Assembly: GCA_036499825.1 (NCBI GenBank)
Contig: DASYCZ010000011.1
Location: 57,021-121,020, forward strand
Source: Paradevosia sp036499825
GTDB taxonomy: Bacteria > Pseudomonadota > Alphaproteobacteria > Rhizobiales > Devosiaceae
Reading direction: 5' to 3'
DNA length: 64,000 nucleotides
The translations under genes were made by a program, and so were the position numbers. The notes below the pieces were generated by a model. It had not been told where the DNA came from. It searched no databases and saw only the letters and a list, made by a program, of their open reading frames with translations. How positions within the stretch are numbered: position 1 is the first letter of the stretch; each line of letters begins with the position of its first letter. Of this stretch, positions 8,280 to 16,974 are shown one piece after another.

Positions 8280-8370
8280 CGAGGGGCTTGTACCACCGCC
8301 CCCGCGCCGCTGCCAGTCCGGCCCGCCGGCGCCAGGCGTTCCGCATTCATCTGCCCAGGAGGAAATCCCC

Positions 8371-9393
8371 ATGACCTATCGTGCCCATTCGGCGCGCTAC
8401 GACGCCATGCAATACCGCAATTCGGGCAAATCCGGCCTCAAGCTGCCGGTGATCTCGCTGGGCCTGTGGCAGAATTTCGGCGGCAACCGCGATTATCCCG
8501 GCGCCTTCGAAATCCTCAGCCATGCCTTTGATGCGGGCGTCACCCATTTCGATCTCGCCAACAATTACGGCCCCCCGCCGGGCTCGGCCGAGGAATTGTT
8601 CGGCGACGTCATGGCCCGCGACTTCCGGCCCTATCGCGACGAGATGATCGTCTCCTCCAAGGCTGGCTACCGCATGTGGGATGGCCCTTATGGCGAATGG
8701 GGCTCGAAGAAATACGTCATCGCCAGCGCCGAGCAGAGCCTGAAACGCATGGGGCTCGACTATGTGGATATCTTTTATTCGCACCGGTTCGACCCCAATA
8801 CGCCGCTCGAAGAGACCATGGGGGCGCTGGCCCAGCTGCATCGGCAGGGCAAGGCGCTCTATGTGGGCATTTCGAGCTATCCCCGGCAGCAGACGCGCGA
8901 CGCCTACCGCATCCTCCACGACATGGGCGTGCCGCTGGTCATCCACCAGCCGAGCTATTCCATCCTCAACCGCTGGATCGAGGATGACGACACCATCGGG
9001 GCCTGCGGCGAGTTGGGCATCGGCATAATCGCCTTCTCGCCCCTGGCGCAGGGCATCCTCAGCGGCAAATACAATCAGGGCGCCGATATCGAGGGCACCC
9101 GCGCCGCCGAGAACCGCTCGCTATCGGCCCGCGCCATCGAGCCGCGCCTTCTGGAAGCGACCCAGAAGCTCGCCGAGATCGCCCGCTCCCGCAGGCAATC
9201 CATGGTGCAGCTTGCCCTGGCCTGGGTGCTGCGCCGCAAGGAAATGACCTCGGCCCTGATCGGCGTGCGCACCCTCGACCAGCTCAAGGACAATCTCGGC
9301 GCCCTCAACAACCTGGCCCTGAGCGCCGAAGAAATCGCCGCCATCGACACCGCCACCAAGGGCGCCCTGCTGGACCAGCGGCCGCTGAAATAG
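8371..9393 (+). CDS. gpr: Aldo/keto reductase, L-glyceraldehyde 3-phosphate reductase (YghZ-type)
   Basis: A 340-residue TIM-barrel NADPH-dependent reductase. The opening YDAMQYRNSGKSGLKLPVIS and LGLWQNFG motifs, the THFDLANNYGPPPGSAEE active-site stretch (Asp and Tyr) and the late SALIGVRTLDQLKDN coenzyme-binding motif place it in the AKR14/YghZ group, which detoxifies L-glyceraldehyde 3-phosphate and methylglyoxal. Start ATG 8371 has a strong AGGAGG 7 nt upstream, so upstream in-frame codons are discarded. It is transcribed divergently from trhO with a 91-bp shared promoter region. Confidence 0.92.
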   Translation: MTYRAHSARYDAMQYRNSGKSGLKLPVISLGLWQNFGGNRDYPGAFEILSHAFDAGVTHFDLANNYGPPPGSAEELFGDVMARDFRPYRDEMIVSSKAGYRMWDGPYGEWGSKKYVIASAEQSLKRMGLDYVDIFYSHRFDPNTPLEETMGALAQLHRQGKALYVGISSYPRQQTRDAYRILHDMGVPLVIHQPSYSILNRWIEDDDTIGACGELGIGIIAFSPLAQGILSGKYNQGADIEGTRAAENRSLSARAIEPRLLEATQKLAEIARSRRQSMVQLALAWVLRRKEMTSALIGVRTLDQLKDNLGALNNLALSAEEIAAIDTATKGALLDQRPLK

Positions 9394-9444
9394 GCGAGGG
9401 GGGGGAGTGGGAATCTCCCGGGCACAATCCCTCCCCACCACCGG

Positions 9445-9536
9445 GTCATTCCGGCGCAGGCCGGCCGGAATCCATGTCCGTGGCGCACCGCTCACATCCT
9501 GCGTGTGGGAAGGCCCCCGGCCTGCGCCGGGATGCC
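9445..9536. repeat. Inverted-repeat element, family 1, diverged copy
   Basis: The left arm has a 4-bp GGCC expansion (GCAGGCCGGCCGGAATCC), and the right arm is reduced to a CCGGCCTGCGCCGGGATG remnant. It fills most of the gap between two convergent genes. Confidence 0.75.
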
Positions 9537-9575
9537 CCCGTGGACAGGAGAACTTGGGGACGCCGCCCCCACCCT

Positions 9576-10343
9576 CTACGCGCTGTGCTTCAACCGCCCT
9601 TGCCCGCGGCTGACGAGGCTTTCGTCGCCGCGGACGAAATCGACTGCGGCGGCGATGTGCAACAGCGTCGTATCGAAGGCCGGCAGGTGCGGCACGTCTT
9701 CGGGCTTCAGCAGCAGGCAAAGCTCGGTGCAGCCCAGGATTATGCCCTGCGCGCCGCGCTCTTCCAGATCCGCCACGATATCGAGGGCCTCGTCCTTGCT
9801 GTCGGGGCTCACGACGCCATGGCAAAGCTCCTGCAGGGTGATGTGGTCGATGAGATCGCGATCCTCGGCATCGGGCACGATGATCTCGACGCCCCAGCGC
9901 TCCGCATAGCGCCGGTGCATCCCGGTCGCCCCCATGGTGAACTTGGTGCCCAGCAGGCCGATGCGCTTCAGCCCGGCATCGCGAATGGCGCGCCCGGTGG
10001 GATCGACGATGTGGATGTAGGGGGTTGTCCGCCGCTCCACCACCGGCTCGAACGCCAGGTGCATGGAGTTCGAAGCGCACATCACCACATCGGGCCGTGC
10101 CGCCTCCAGCCGGTCGAGTTTTTCGGACAGATAGGCCTCGGCTTCCGACCACAGGCCATTGAAGACGAAATATTCGATATTGCCGTAATTGACCGACACG
10201 ACGGCGAGCTCGCCCGTGTTGCCCGCATTGGCGGTGGCGAGCTGGTCGTTGAGCAGGCGATAGTACTCGGCCGTGGCGTGATTGCTCATGCCGCCAAGAA
10301 TTCCAATGGTTTTCTGCTGGAAGAACTGGGTTGGAATTTGCAT
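9576..10343 (-). CDS. Aspartate/glutamate racemase family protein
   Basis: A 255-residue enzyme of the Asp/Glu/hydantoin racemase superfamily (RacX/YgeA-like). The N-terminal IGILGGMSNHATAEYY motif and two catalytic cysteines in MCASNSMH and ILGCTELCLLL are visible. The usual first-Cys motif CNTAH is altered to CASNSMH, so the substrate may differ from aspartate. The start at MQIPTQFF (10343) has GGGAG about 10 nt upstream; the longer frame extends into non-coding promoter DNA. Product D-amino acids may feed peptidoglycan or signalling, which is an inference from the family. Confidence 0.88.
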   Translation of the reverse strand: MQIPTQFFQQKTIGILGGMSNHATAEYYRLLNDQLATANAGNTGELAVVSVNYGNIEYFVFNGLWSEAEAYLSEKLDRLEAARPDVVMCASNSMHLAFEPVVERRTTPYIHIVDPTGRAIRDAGLKRIGLLGTKFTMGATGMHRRYAERWGVEIIVPDAEDRDLIDHITLQELCHGVVSPDSKDEALDIVADLEERGAQGIILGCTELCLLLKPEDVPHLPAFDTTLLHIAAAVDFVRGDESLVSRGQGRLKHSA

Positions 10344-10591
10344 TGGGTTCTCCCGGAAATACAAGAAAAACAAAACCTTAGCGATCCCACAAAGGACCCA
10401 GAGGTCGTTGCTGCAATAAAGGCCAGCCACCAGAGTGCCGGGATAGGCACGACTGCGCAATCGTTAATATTCCTCACAAACCACGCGCTGAACGCATGGC
10501 AAGTTTTGTGTAAATACCATGACAGTCGCTTGCTCTGGTGGTTTACGGGTCTATGGTCGGGTTGTGACCTGTCATTTGCTAGGAGGCATGA

Positions 10592-10765
10592 ATGACATTG
10601 AGTGCACCCACCCAGGCCCTGTTCTGGATCTCCGTCGTCCTCGCCATCATCGCCCTGATCGGCTCGTTCGGCGTACTTGGCGTAGCCCTTGCGGGCTACT
10701 CGTTCTGGATCCTGCTGCTGGGCTTTATCGTCCTGGCCATCGGCTGCCTCTTCCGCGGCACCTGA
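10592..10765 (+). CDS. Small two-helix membrane protein, 57 residues
   Basis: A short gene with a near-ideal AGGAGG 5 nt before ATG 10592. The product is almost entirely hydrophobic: helix 1 about residues 9-33 (ALFWISVVLAIIALIGSFGV onward), helix 2 about residues 36-53 (YSFWILLLGFIVLAIGC), and a short FRGT tail. The inter-helix turn is Gly/Ala-rich. I do not recognise a family. An overlapping ATG four bases upstream opens another frame with no membrane character and is disfavoured. The strong ribosome site and clean hydrophobic pattern make a real gene likely. Confidence 0.7.
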   Translation: MTLSAPTQALFWISVVLAIIALIGSFGVLGVALAGYSFWILLLGFIVLAIGCLFRGT

Positions 10766-10860
10766 CATTTCCGGCTCGAGCCCGCGCGGCGCATGACCTG
10801 AGGGCGGCGCCGCGCTAAAGACCTTGCGCGAGGGCGCCGCCAGGCAGCATTGTTTGCCCC

Positions 10861-11340
10861 ATGCGCATCTCGATTCTCCTCATTTCCGCTCTTGCCCTGA
10901 TCCCGTCGCTGCCCGTCCAGGCGGCCGAATGGAGCACTTATGCCAACAGCCGCTACGGCTATGTGGTGGGCGTGCCGCCCGGCTTTACCGGCCAGGGCGA
11001 ATCCGACAGCGGCGACGGCCAGGTTTTCCGCTCCGGAAAGGGAACCGAGACGCTGCGCGTCTGGGGCGGCTTCCTGACCGAAAAGGATTTTTCGGCCGAA
11101 ATCGCCTGGCGCCAGAAACAGGACGCCTCCGACGGCCTCAAGATCACCTACCAGGCCAGCACCCCCAAATGGGCCAGCTATTCGGGCACCAAGGGCGGCC
11201 TCATCCACTACAGCCGCGCCATAGCGCGCTGCGGCGACCAATACGCCATGTTCGAACTGGATTATTCCAAGGCCGAAGCCGCCAGGCTCGATCCGGTTGT
11301 GGGGAAGCTCGTGGGCTCGCTGCAGGCGGGTCGCTGCTGA
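10861..11340 (+). CDS. Hypothetical secreted protein
   Basis: A 159-residue protein with a signal peptide (MRISILLISALALIPSLPVQA, likely cut before AEWSTY). The mature part reads like a small beta-rich periplasmic domain (WSTYANSRYGYVVGVPPGF, QVFRSGKGTETLRVWGG) and contains two cysteines, one in IARCGDQ and one at the very end (QAGRC), that could form a disulfide. I do not recognise a named family. It starts 95 bp after the small membrane protein and could be co-transcribed. The repeat-only stretch begins right after its stop. Confidence 0.75.
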   Translation: MRISILLISALALIPSLPVQAAEWSTYANSRYGYVVGVPPGFTGQGESDSGDGQVFRSGKGTETLRVWGGFLTEKDFSAEIAWRQKQDASDGLKITYQASTPKWASYSGTKGGLIHYSRAIARCGDQYAMFELDYSKAEAARLDPVVGKLVGSLQAGRC

Positions 11341-11530
11341 GGGGAAGTGTTGGTGGCGAGGCTCTTGGGGAAGAGCCGCGGGCTTTAGGTCCTGCTCACA
11401 GGCCTCTCGGCCACCAGTAAGGCAATTAGAGGCGAGGCACGTAGGGGCGGGTGAGGGGAGCGGGGCCACCGGTATTTCGGATGGTCGCATCCCTCTCTCT
11501 GCGGTAGTGGAAAGCCCTCCACCCCACCGG

Positions 11531-11629
11531 GTCATTCCGGCGGAGGCCGGAATCCATGTCCGTGGTGGGCCGCTCGCATCCAGCGTGTGGGCCGTTCCCC
11601 GCATGGATTCCGGCCTCCGCCGGAATGAC
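11531..11629. repeat. Inverted-repeat element, family 1 (99 bp)
   Basis: A full-length copy with both arms intact (GTCATTCCGGCGGAGGCCGG and its reverse complement) and the central TCCGTGGTGG and CATCCAGCG words. Confidence 0.85.
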
Positions 11630-11680
11630 CCGGTGAAAAAGGGAAAAATCATGCGCGGCCCGCCACCGATCTCTCTGTCA

Positions 11681-11955
11681 CCTCGCCCCTTTGGGGACTT
11701 CGAGCCGTTCCGCCTATAGGCGGAGCAATCGCCCCAGTGGGGCGATTGGAGGTGAGAAGGCCACGAGAGCTACGCTCGAATGGCAGACGCGTGGCAGCGA
11801 TCACCAATCTCACCGCCACCTCGCCCCTTTGGGGACTTCGAGCCGTTCCGCCGGAGGCGGAGCAATCGCCCCAGTGGGGCGATTGGAGGAGAGAAGGCCA
11901 TGAGAGCTACGCTCGAATGGCAGACGCGTAGCAGCAACCACCAGTCTCTCGGCCA
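11681..11955 (+). repeat. Tandem 138-bp repeat, two units (family 2)
   Basis: CCTCGCCCCTTTGGGGACTT recurs at 11681 and 11819 (period 138), and a third unit begins at 11956 before diverging. Each unit holds a CGCCCCAGTGGGGCG hairpin and a CACGAGAGCTACGCTCGAAT block. A related single unit lies at 63672-63807, and the GAGAGCTATGCTCG block also occurs near 34680. Confidence 0.8.
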
Positions 11956-12217
11956 CCTCGCCCCTCTGGGGAGAGGTCGACGCGATAGCGGCGGGTGAGG
12001 GGTGCAGGGTTTTCAGCGTCCCTGGTGTTGCGGTTCGCCCACTGCTGATGCCTCAGCGCAACCCCTCACCCGCCCTTCGGGCACCCTCTCCCCAAAGGGG
12101 CGAGGGGACAAGAACCGCAGGTCTCATAGGCTATATTTCACAGGCCTCTCAGCCACCTCGCGCCTCTCATGGTGAGAGGCGTCAGCGCCGGATGAGGGGT
12201 AGCGGAGCCCCGCCCCC

Positions 12218-12859
12218 CTAAAACTCAATCCCCGCCTGCGCCTTCACCCCGGCGCGAAATGGATGCTTGATCTCCGTCATTTCGGTCACCAGGTCGGCGA
12301 TCTCGATCAATTCGTCCTTGGCGTTGCGGCCGGTGACGATCACGTGCTTGTCGGCCGGCTTGTTGCGCAGCACCGCGATGACTTCCTCGAGCGGCAGGTA
12401 GTCGTAGCGCAGCACGATGTTGAGCTCGTCGAGCAGCACCAGTTTGTAGCTTGGATCGGCGATCAGCGCCTTGGCCTGCTCCCAGGCGGCGCGGGCGGCG
12501 GCGAGGTCGCGCTGGCGGTCCTGGGTGTCCCAGGTAAAGCCTTCGCCCATGGCGTTGATGGTCACGAGCTCGGGAAACTTCAGCAGCACGTCGCGCTCGC
12601 CCGTGGCCCACACGCCCTTGACGAACTGCACCACGCCGACCCGAAAGCCATGCCCGATGGCGCGGAACACCATGCCGAAGGCGGCGGTCGATTTACCCTT
12701 GCCCTTGCCCGTATGGACGATGAGCAGGCCCTTTTCCTGGGTCTTGGTGGCGAGGATCTTGTTCCGCGACTCCTTCTTCTTGCGCATCTTTTCGGCATGA
12801 TAGGCGTCGCGCTCGGCCTCGGTCATCAGGTCGGTCTTCTTGGGGGCGCGGTCGGTCAT
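12218..12859 (-). CDS. cobO: Cob(I)yrinic acid a,c-diamide adenosyltransferase
   Basis: A 213-residue BtuR/CobO-type enzyme that adds the 5'-deoxyadenosyl group to the cobalt of reduced corrinoids. The P-loop HTGKGKGKSTAAFG (about residues 51-64), the downstream LLDELNIVLRYDYLP and VIVTGRNAKDELIEIADLVTEM motifs, and the EIKHPF.AGVKAQAGIEF end are all family hallmarks. Start ATG 12859 overlaps the cobN stop by 4 bp (ATGA), so the two are translationally coupled. It is the last gene of the riboswitch-controlled cobW-cobN-cobO operon. Confidence 0.95.
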   Translation of the reverse strand: MTDRAPKKTDLMTEAERDAYHAEKMRKKKESRNKILATKTQEKGLLIVHTGKGKGKSTAAFGMVFRAIGHGFRVGVVQFVKGVWATGERDVLLKFPELVTINAMGEGFTWDTQDRQRDLAAARAAWEQAKALIADPSYKLVLLDELNIVLRYDYLPLEEVIAVLRNKPADKHVIVTGRNAKDELIEIADLVTEMTEIKHPFRAGVKAQAGIEF

Positions 12860-15800
12860 TCTTGGGTCTCCTCCAGCAGAGCGTAGGCGGAATTGGAGCG
12901 TGGGGTCCATAGGCCCCTGCGGCGGGCCTCACGGAATTTCGCCAGCAGCTCGTCATAGCCGAAACGATTGGATTGCATGAGGAATGCGCGCATCGTCGCA
13001 TTCTCCACATAGGCCTCGAAGGCGAGATCGAAATGGTGCGTCTTCACCGCGCCCGTGGTGGCCGCGAAGGCGAACATGAAATCCACCGTGGCGATGATCT
13101 CGAAGGCGCCCTTATAGCCATGGCGCCGCATGCCCGCGATCCATTTGGGGTTGACGACGCGGGCGCGCATGACGCGGGAGATCTCTTCCGCCAGCGTGCG
13201 GGCCACGGGGTTTTCCGGGCGCGAATGGTCGAGATGATAGGCGGCTGGCTGCCGCCCCGTCAGGGTTTCGGCTGCTGCCGCGAGGCCACCCTCGAACTGG
13301 TAATAGTCGTCGGAATCCAGCAGGTCGTGCTCGCGATTGTCCTGGTTGTGGATGACCGCATCGATATCGGAAAGCCGCGCCGCAAAGCGCGCGCGTTCGG
13401 GCAGGCCCGCCGCCTGCGCCCCGAAGGCGAACTGGCCCCAATCGAGGAAGACTTCCGCAAGATCGGCCCTGGATTGCCATTGGCCGCTATCGATGAGGCC
13501 GCCGAGCCCGGCCCCGTAGGTGCCGGGTTTGGAGCCGAAAATCCGGTGCCCGGCCCGCAGGCCTGCCTCGGCTTCCGACGCCCCTTCGGCCATCAGGCCG
13601 AGCGCATCGGCGCGCATGCGGGCCGCGACGGGATTGTGGTCGTCGGGCTCGTCGAGCGCCCCCACGGCGCGGATGGCGCGGTCGAACAGCACGATGAGCT
13701 GCGGGAAGGCATCGCGGAAGAGCCCCGAAATCCTGAGCGTCACATCGACACGCGGGCGGCCGAGCCGGGCCAGGGGAATGATCTCATAGCCCGAGACCCG
13801 CAGCGATGACGGATCCCACAGGGGCCTGACGCCGATCAGCGCCAGGGCCTGGGCGATGTCGTCGCCGCCGGTGCGCATCGCGGCGGTGCCCCAGACCGAC
13901 AGCGCCAGCGACCGCAACGGGCTGCCATGATCCTGGAAATGCCGGACCAGGAGGTTTTCCGCCGATTTGCGGCCGAGTTCCCAGGCGGTCGGCGTCGGCA
14001 CGGCGCGGTTGTCGACCGAAAAGAAATTGCGCCCGGTCGGCAGCGTGTCGAGCCGGCCGCGCGACGGCGCGCCCGAGGGGCCGGGAGCGATGAATCGGCC
14101 ATCGAGCCCCTCGAGCAGCGCCCCCATTTCATTGGGGCCGGACGCCAGCAGCCGTGGGCGGATGATGGTATCGATGGTTTCGAGCACGGCGGCGGTGGCC
14201 GTCCAGTCGGAGGGGCAGAGCGCACCCTCGACCAGCGTCGTGGCGATGGCCTCCAGCGCCTCCACCACATCGCCTACCCGCCGCAGGCCTGCCCCGGCGC
14301 CGGGGCCATATGGGGCGGCAAGCGCCGGCCCCGTCCACGGATCGCCCAGCCGGGCGGTCAGCGGATCGAAGCCAAGCTTCAGATCATCCGCCAGGGCGCG
14401 GATGAGCGAGGCATCGCCTGCCGTCTCCCCACGCGGCACGCGGGCGAGGGCGACGGTCAGATCCGTCAGCATGCGGCCGGCCGGCGCCTGGCCGAACACA
14501 TGCAGGCCATCGCGGATCTGCGCCTCTTTCAATTCGCACAGGAAATTGTCGATGGTCTTGAGCGCCTCGTTGTCATCCTCCGGCAGCGCCATGTCGCGGT
14601 CGAGCCGCGCATCGCGGGTGAAATCGAGGATGCGTTTCTTGAGATTGTCGAGCCGGCGCCGGTCCATCCCCATGGCGGCGTAATATTCGTCGAGCAGCGC
14701 CTCCAGATCCTTCAGCGGCCCATAGGTCTCGGCCCGCGTCAGCGGCGGCGTCAAATGATCGATGATCACCGCGCCGGAGCGGCGCTTGGCCTGCGTCCCC
14801 TCGCCGGGGTCGTTGACGATAAAGGGGTAAAGATGCGGCAGCTGGCCATAAAGCGCATCCGGATAAGAGGCGGCATCGAGCGCCACCGCCTTGCCGGGCA
14901 GCCATTCGAGATTGCCATGCTTGCCGTTATGGATCAGGGCATGCGCGCCGAACTCGTGGCGCAGCCACAGATAGGCCGCGAGGTACGCATGCGGCGGCAC
15001 CAGGTCCGGATCGTGATAGTTGAGCGCCGCATCGCCCCCATAGCCGCGCGACGGCTGCAGCACGATGGCGACATTGCCCAGGGTCAGCGCCGGCAGGTGG
15101 AAACTGTGGCCCCGCACGAACGGATCGGCTTCGGGCTCGCCCCAACGGGTGGTGACTTCCTGCCGGATGGCCTCGGGCAAGGTGTTGAGCAACTGGCGAT
15201 AGCGGGCGAGCGGGAAGGCAATGCCGGCTCCGCGCTCCGGGTTGGCATTGGTGGGGCCGGCCTGAAGCCGGGCGATGAGGGCCGCGGCATCCGGAATGCC
15301 GCCCACCCCCCTCCCATCCTCCCCCACAGGGGGGGAGGTGCCCGCCGGTGGTATGGGCTCGATCATGCCACCTTCTTCCTTCACCTCCCCCCTCGTGGGG
15401 GAGGCTGGGAGGGGGGGCGTGCCGAGGGCTGGTGCTTGCGGTCCAACCCCATACCCCGCCCCCGCCAGCGCCCGTAAAATCTCGACCGTCGATTCCGGCG
15501 CGTCATAGCCGACGCCATTGGCGAGGCGCCCGTCGCGCAGCGGATAATTGGCCAGCACCAGGGCGATGCGCTTGTCTTCATTGGGCAAAGCCCGCAGCCG
15601 CGCCCAGTTGGCCGCAAGGCTCACGGCGCGTCCGATCCCCGCAACGTCGGGTGCATAGGCGGAGAGGGCGCATTCGGTGGATGCATGCCAGACCGAGGCC
15701 TGCTTGTGTCCCACGATCAGGCCGCCGATGCGGCCATCGAGTTCGGGCAGCACCACCTGCATGGCGAGATCCTTGGCCGACAGTCCCTGCGGGTCTGCCT

Positions 15801-16971
15801 GCCACTGCTCGGCGGCGCGCCCCGCCTGCACCAGCTGGATGACCGGTGCATCGGTCCCGGCAAACGGATTGGCGGTCGCCGTGATGCCGTCGAGCCCGAG
15901 CGCGAAACCGGTGAGATTGAGGATCACCGCCGGCGGAAAGGCCCCGAAGGTCGATTTGACGAAGTCGATGCAGGCCGCTTCCTTCAGCGTGGAGACCACG
16001 ATGGGCACGGGCGCAAGGTTGCGGGCTTCCAGCGCCGCGATGATGGCCTCGAGCGTCGCCGTGCCGGCGCCTTCGAGGGCCGCGCGATAGAACAGCAGGG
16101 GGATATGGGGGTGAGGAGCATCAACGCCGACCCCCGTCCCATCCTCCCCCGCAAGGGGAGAGGTGCTGGCCGGTGGCGTGGGCAAAATCGCGCCCCCATC
16201 CCCCTTCACCTCCCCCCTTGCGGGGGAGGCCGGGAGGGGGGTGGGGGTCCCCCCCGCATGTATCTCCGCCAGCTCCTCGCCCCCCACCATCCCATGGCCC
16301 GGATACCACAGGCCAAAGCGCGGGAACGGGGTGACGGCGAGGGCGGCGAGCTTGGCCATCCCCCTCCCATCCTCCCCCACAAGGGGGGAGGTGCCTGCCG
16401 GTGATATGGGCAAGATCGCGCCCCCGTCCCCCTTCACCTCCGCCCTTGCGGGGGAGGCCGGGAGGGGGGGCGTGCCCAAAACTGGTGCCTTCCCCGCCAG
16501 CACCCTGAACCCCCTGAGCAGCGTATCGGCATTTGCCGGCCCGCCGGCAGTGAACAGGGTCAGCAGCCGCGTCCAGTCGTCGGGGTGAAGGCTGGAGCGA
16601 TCGCGCAGGATCGGGTCGGGATTGGCGTCATGTGACAGAATCGCCAGCGGAATGCGTTTGCGGGCGGCGAGGGCGGTGATTTCGTCGACGCCATACTGCC
16701 AGTAGGAGGGGCCGCCGATGAGCCGCAGCACGATGAGCCGGGCATGCTGCACCGTCGTGTCGAGCCACAGGTCCACCGACAGATTGTGCGAAAGCCGCAA
16801 TAGGTTGGCGAGCCGCAGCCCCCCATAGCCGGCGCGGTCGGCGGCGCCGGCCAGCATCGCCAGCTCGCTGTCGGCGGCCGTGCCGAAGACGATCTCTCCC
16901 GGCGATTGCCTGAGATCGATCGCTTCGCCGTCCTGCTGTATGGCGCCGGCCTGGGCGGCGAGAAGATGCAT
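12856..16971 (-). CDS. cobN: Cobaltochelatase subunit CobN, with three in-frame repeat insertions
   Basis: The large subunit of the aerobic, ATP-dependent cobaltochelatase that inserts cobalt into hydrogenobyrinic acid a,c-diamide, working with CobS and CobT (not in this window). Family segments include LIGGPSYWQYGVDE, NYPLRDGRLANGVGYD, HNGKHGNLEWLPGK and the C-terminal MRRHGYKGAFEI. At 1371 residues it is roughly 100 longer than typical CobN. The excess is explained by three related Pro/Gly-rich peptides (about residues 168-204, 244-280 and 519-555; core PLPASPARGEVK...GTSPLVGEDGRG), each encoded by a 111-bp copy of a repeat also found outside genes. The frame is open throughout. It starts 3 bp after the cobW stop. 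Confidence 0.95.
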   Translation of the reverse strand: MHLLAAQAGAIQQDGEAIDLRQSPGEIVFGTAADSELAMLAGAADRAGYGGLRLANLLRLSHNLSVDLWLDTTVQHARLIVLRLIGGPSYWQYGVDEITALAARKRIPLAILSHDANPDPILRDRSSLHPDDWTRLLTLFTAGGPANADTLLRGFRVLAGKAPVLGTPPLPASPARAEVKGDGGAILPISPAGTSPLVGEDGRGMAKLAALAVTPFPRFGLWYPGHGMVGGEELAEIHAGGTPTPLPASPARGEVKGDGGAILPTPPASTSPLAGEDGTGVGVDAPHPHIPLLFYRAALEGAGTATLEAIIAALEARNLAPVPIVVSTLKEAACIDFVKSTFGAFPPAVILNLTGFALGLDGITATANPFAGTDAPVIQLVQAGRAAEQWQADPQGLSAKDLAMQVVLPELDGRIGGLIVGHKQASVWHASTECALSAYAPDVAGIGRAVSLAANWARLRALPNEDKRIALVLANYPLRDGRLANGVGYDAPESTVEILRALAGAGYGVGPQAPALGTPPLPASPTRGEVKEEGGMIEPIPPAGTSPPVGEDGRGVGGIPDAAALIARLQAGPTNANPERGAGIAFPLARYRQLLNTLPEAIRQEVTTRWGEPEADPFVRGHSFHLPALTLGNVAIVLQPSRGYGGDAALNYHDPDLVPPHAYLAAYLWLRHEFGAHALIHNGKHGNLEWLPGKAVALDAASYPDALYGQLPHLYPFIVNDPGEGTQAKRRSGAVIIDHLTPPLTRAETYGPLKDLEALLDEYYAAMGMDRRRLDNLKKRILDFTRDARLDRDMALPEDDNEALKTIDNFLCELKEAQIRDGLHVFGQAPAGRMLTDLTVALARVPRGETAGDASLIRALADDLKLGFDPLTARLGDPWTGPALAAPYGPGAGAGLRRVGDVVEALEAIATTLVEGALCPSDWTATAAVLETIDTIIRPRLLASGPNEMGALLEGLDGRFIAPGPSGAPSRGRLDTLPTGRNFFSVDNRAVPTPTAWELGRKSAENLLVRHFQDHGSPLRSLALSVWGTAAMRTGGDDIAQALALIGVRPLWDPSSLRVSGYEIIPLARLGRPRVDVTLRISGLFRDAFPQLIVLFDRAIRAVGALDEPDDHNPVAARMRADALGLMAEGASEAEAGLRAGHRIFGSKPGTYGAGLGGLIDSGQWQSRADLAEVFLDWGQFAFGAQAAGLPERARFAARLSDIDAVIHNQDNREHDLLDSDDYYQFEGGLAAAAETLTGRQPAAYHLDHSRPENPVARTLAEEISRVMRARVVNPKWIAGMRRHGYKGAFEIIATVDFMFAFAATTGAVKTHHFDLAFEAYVENATMRAFLMQSNRFGYDELLAKFREARRRGLWTPRSNSAYALLEETQE
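15306..15416 (-). repeat. Family 4 palindromic element inside cobN, copy C
   Basis: 111 bp with inverted ends (CCCCCTCCCATCCTCCCCC and a GGGGGAGGCTGGGAGGG right end). Read in the cobN frame it gives PPLPASPTRGEVKEEGG then PPAGTSPPVGEDGRG. Its length is a multiple of three and it keeps the frame. It is the most diverged of the three copies. Confidence 0.85.
16131..16241 (-). repeat. Family 4 palindromic element inside cobN, copy B
   Basis: 111 bp, same orientation and frame as copies A and C, encoding PLPASPARGEVKGDGGAILP then STSPLAGEDGTG. It differs from copy A by scattered substitutions only. Confidence 0.85.
16360..16470 (-). repeat. Family 4 palindromic element inside cobN, copy A
   Basis: 111 bp covering codons 168-204 exactly, encoding PPLPASPARAEVKGDGGAIL then PISPAGTSPLVGEDGRG. 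It is closely similar to copy B, only 118 bp away, which suggests local duplication or recent spread. Confidence 0.85.
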
Positions 16972-16974
16972 GGG

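Larger units (their letters stand above)
11341..12217. other. 877-bp gene-free stretch built from repeats
   Basis: No coding frame here is convincing. From left to right it holds a family 1 inverted element (11531-11629), two tandem 138-bp units (11681-11955), a partial third unit merging into a family 3 repeat (11956-12005), a reversed family 3 copy (12060-12110) and a further degenerate copy before the cobO stop. It separates the secreted-protein gene from the convergent cob operon. Confidence 0.75.

Noticed and set aside
10588..10818. Frame starting at ATG 10588 (MNDIECTHPG...)
   Set aside because: It overlaps the 57-residue membrane protein frame, lacks hydrophobic or family character, and is placed too close to the AGGAGG.
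11681..12005. Repeats considered as a CRISPR array
   Set aside because: Units are 138 bp with no unique spacers of constant length, only two full copies, and no cas genes nearby.
12263..12886. Long rightward open frames opposite cobO and cobN (also 13927-15477)
   Set aside because: High GC keeps antisense frames open; these have no family motifs, while the leftward frames encode complete CobO and CobN.
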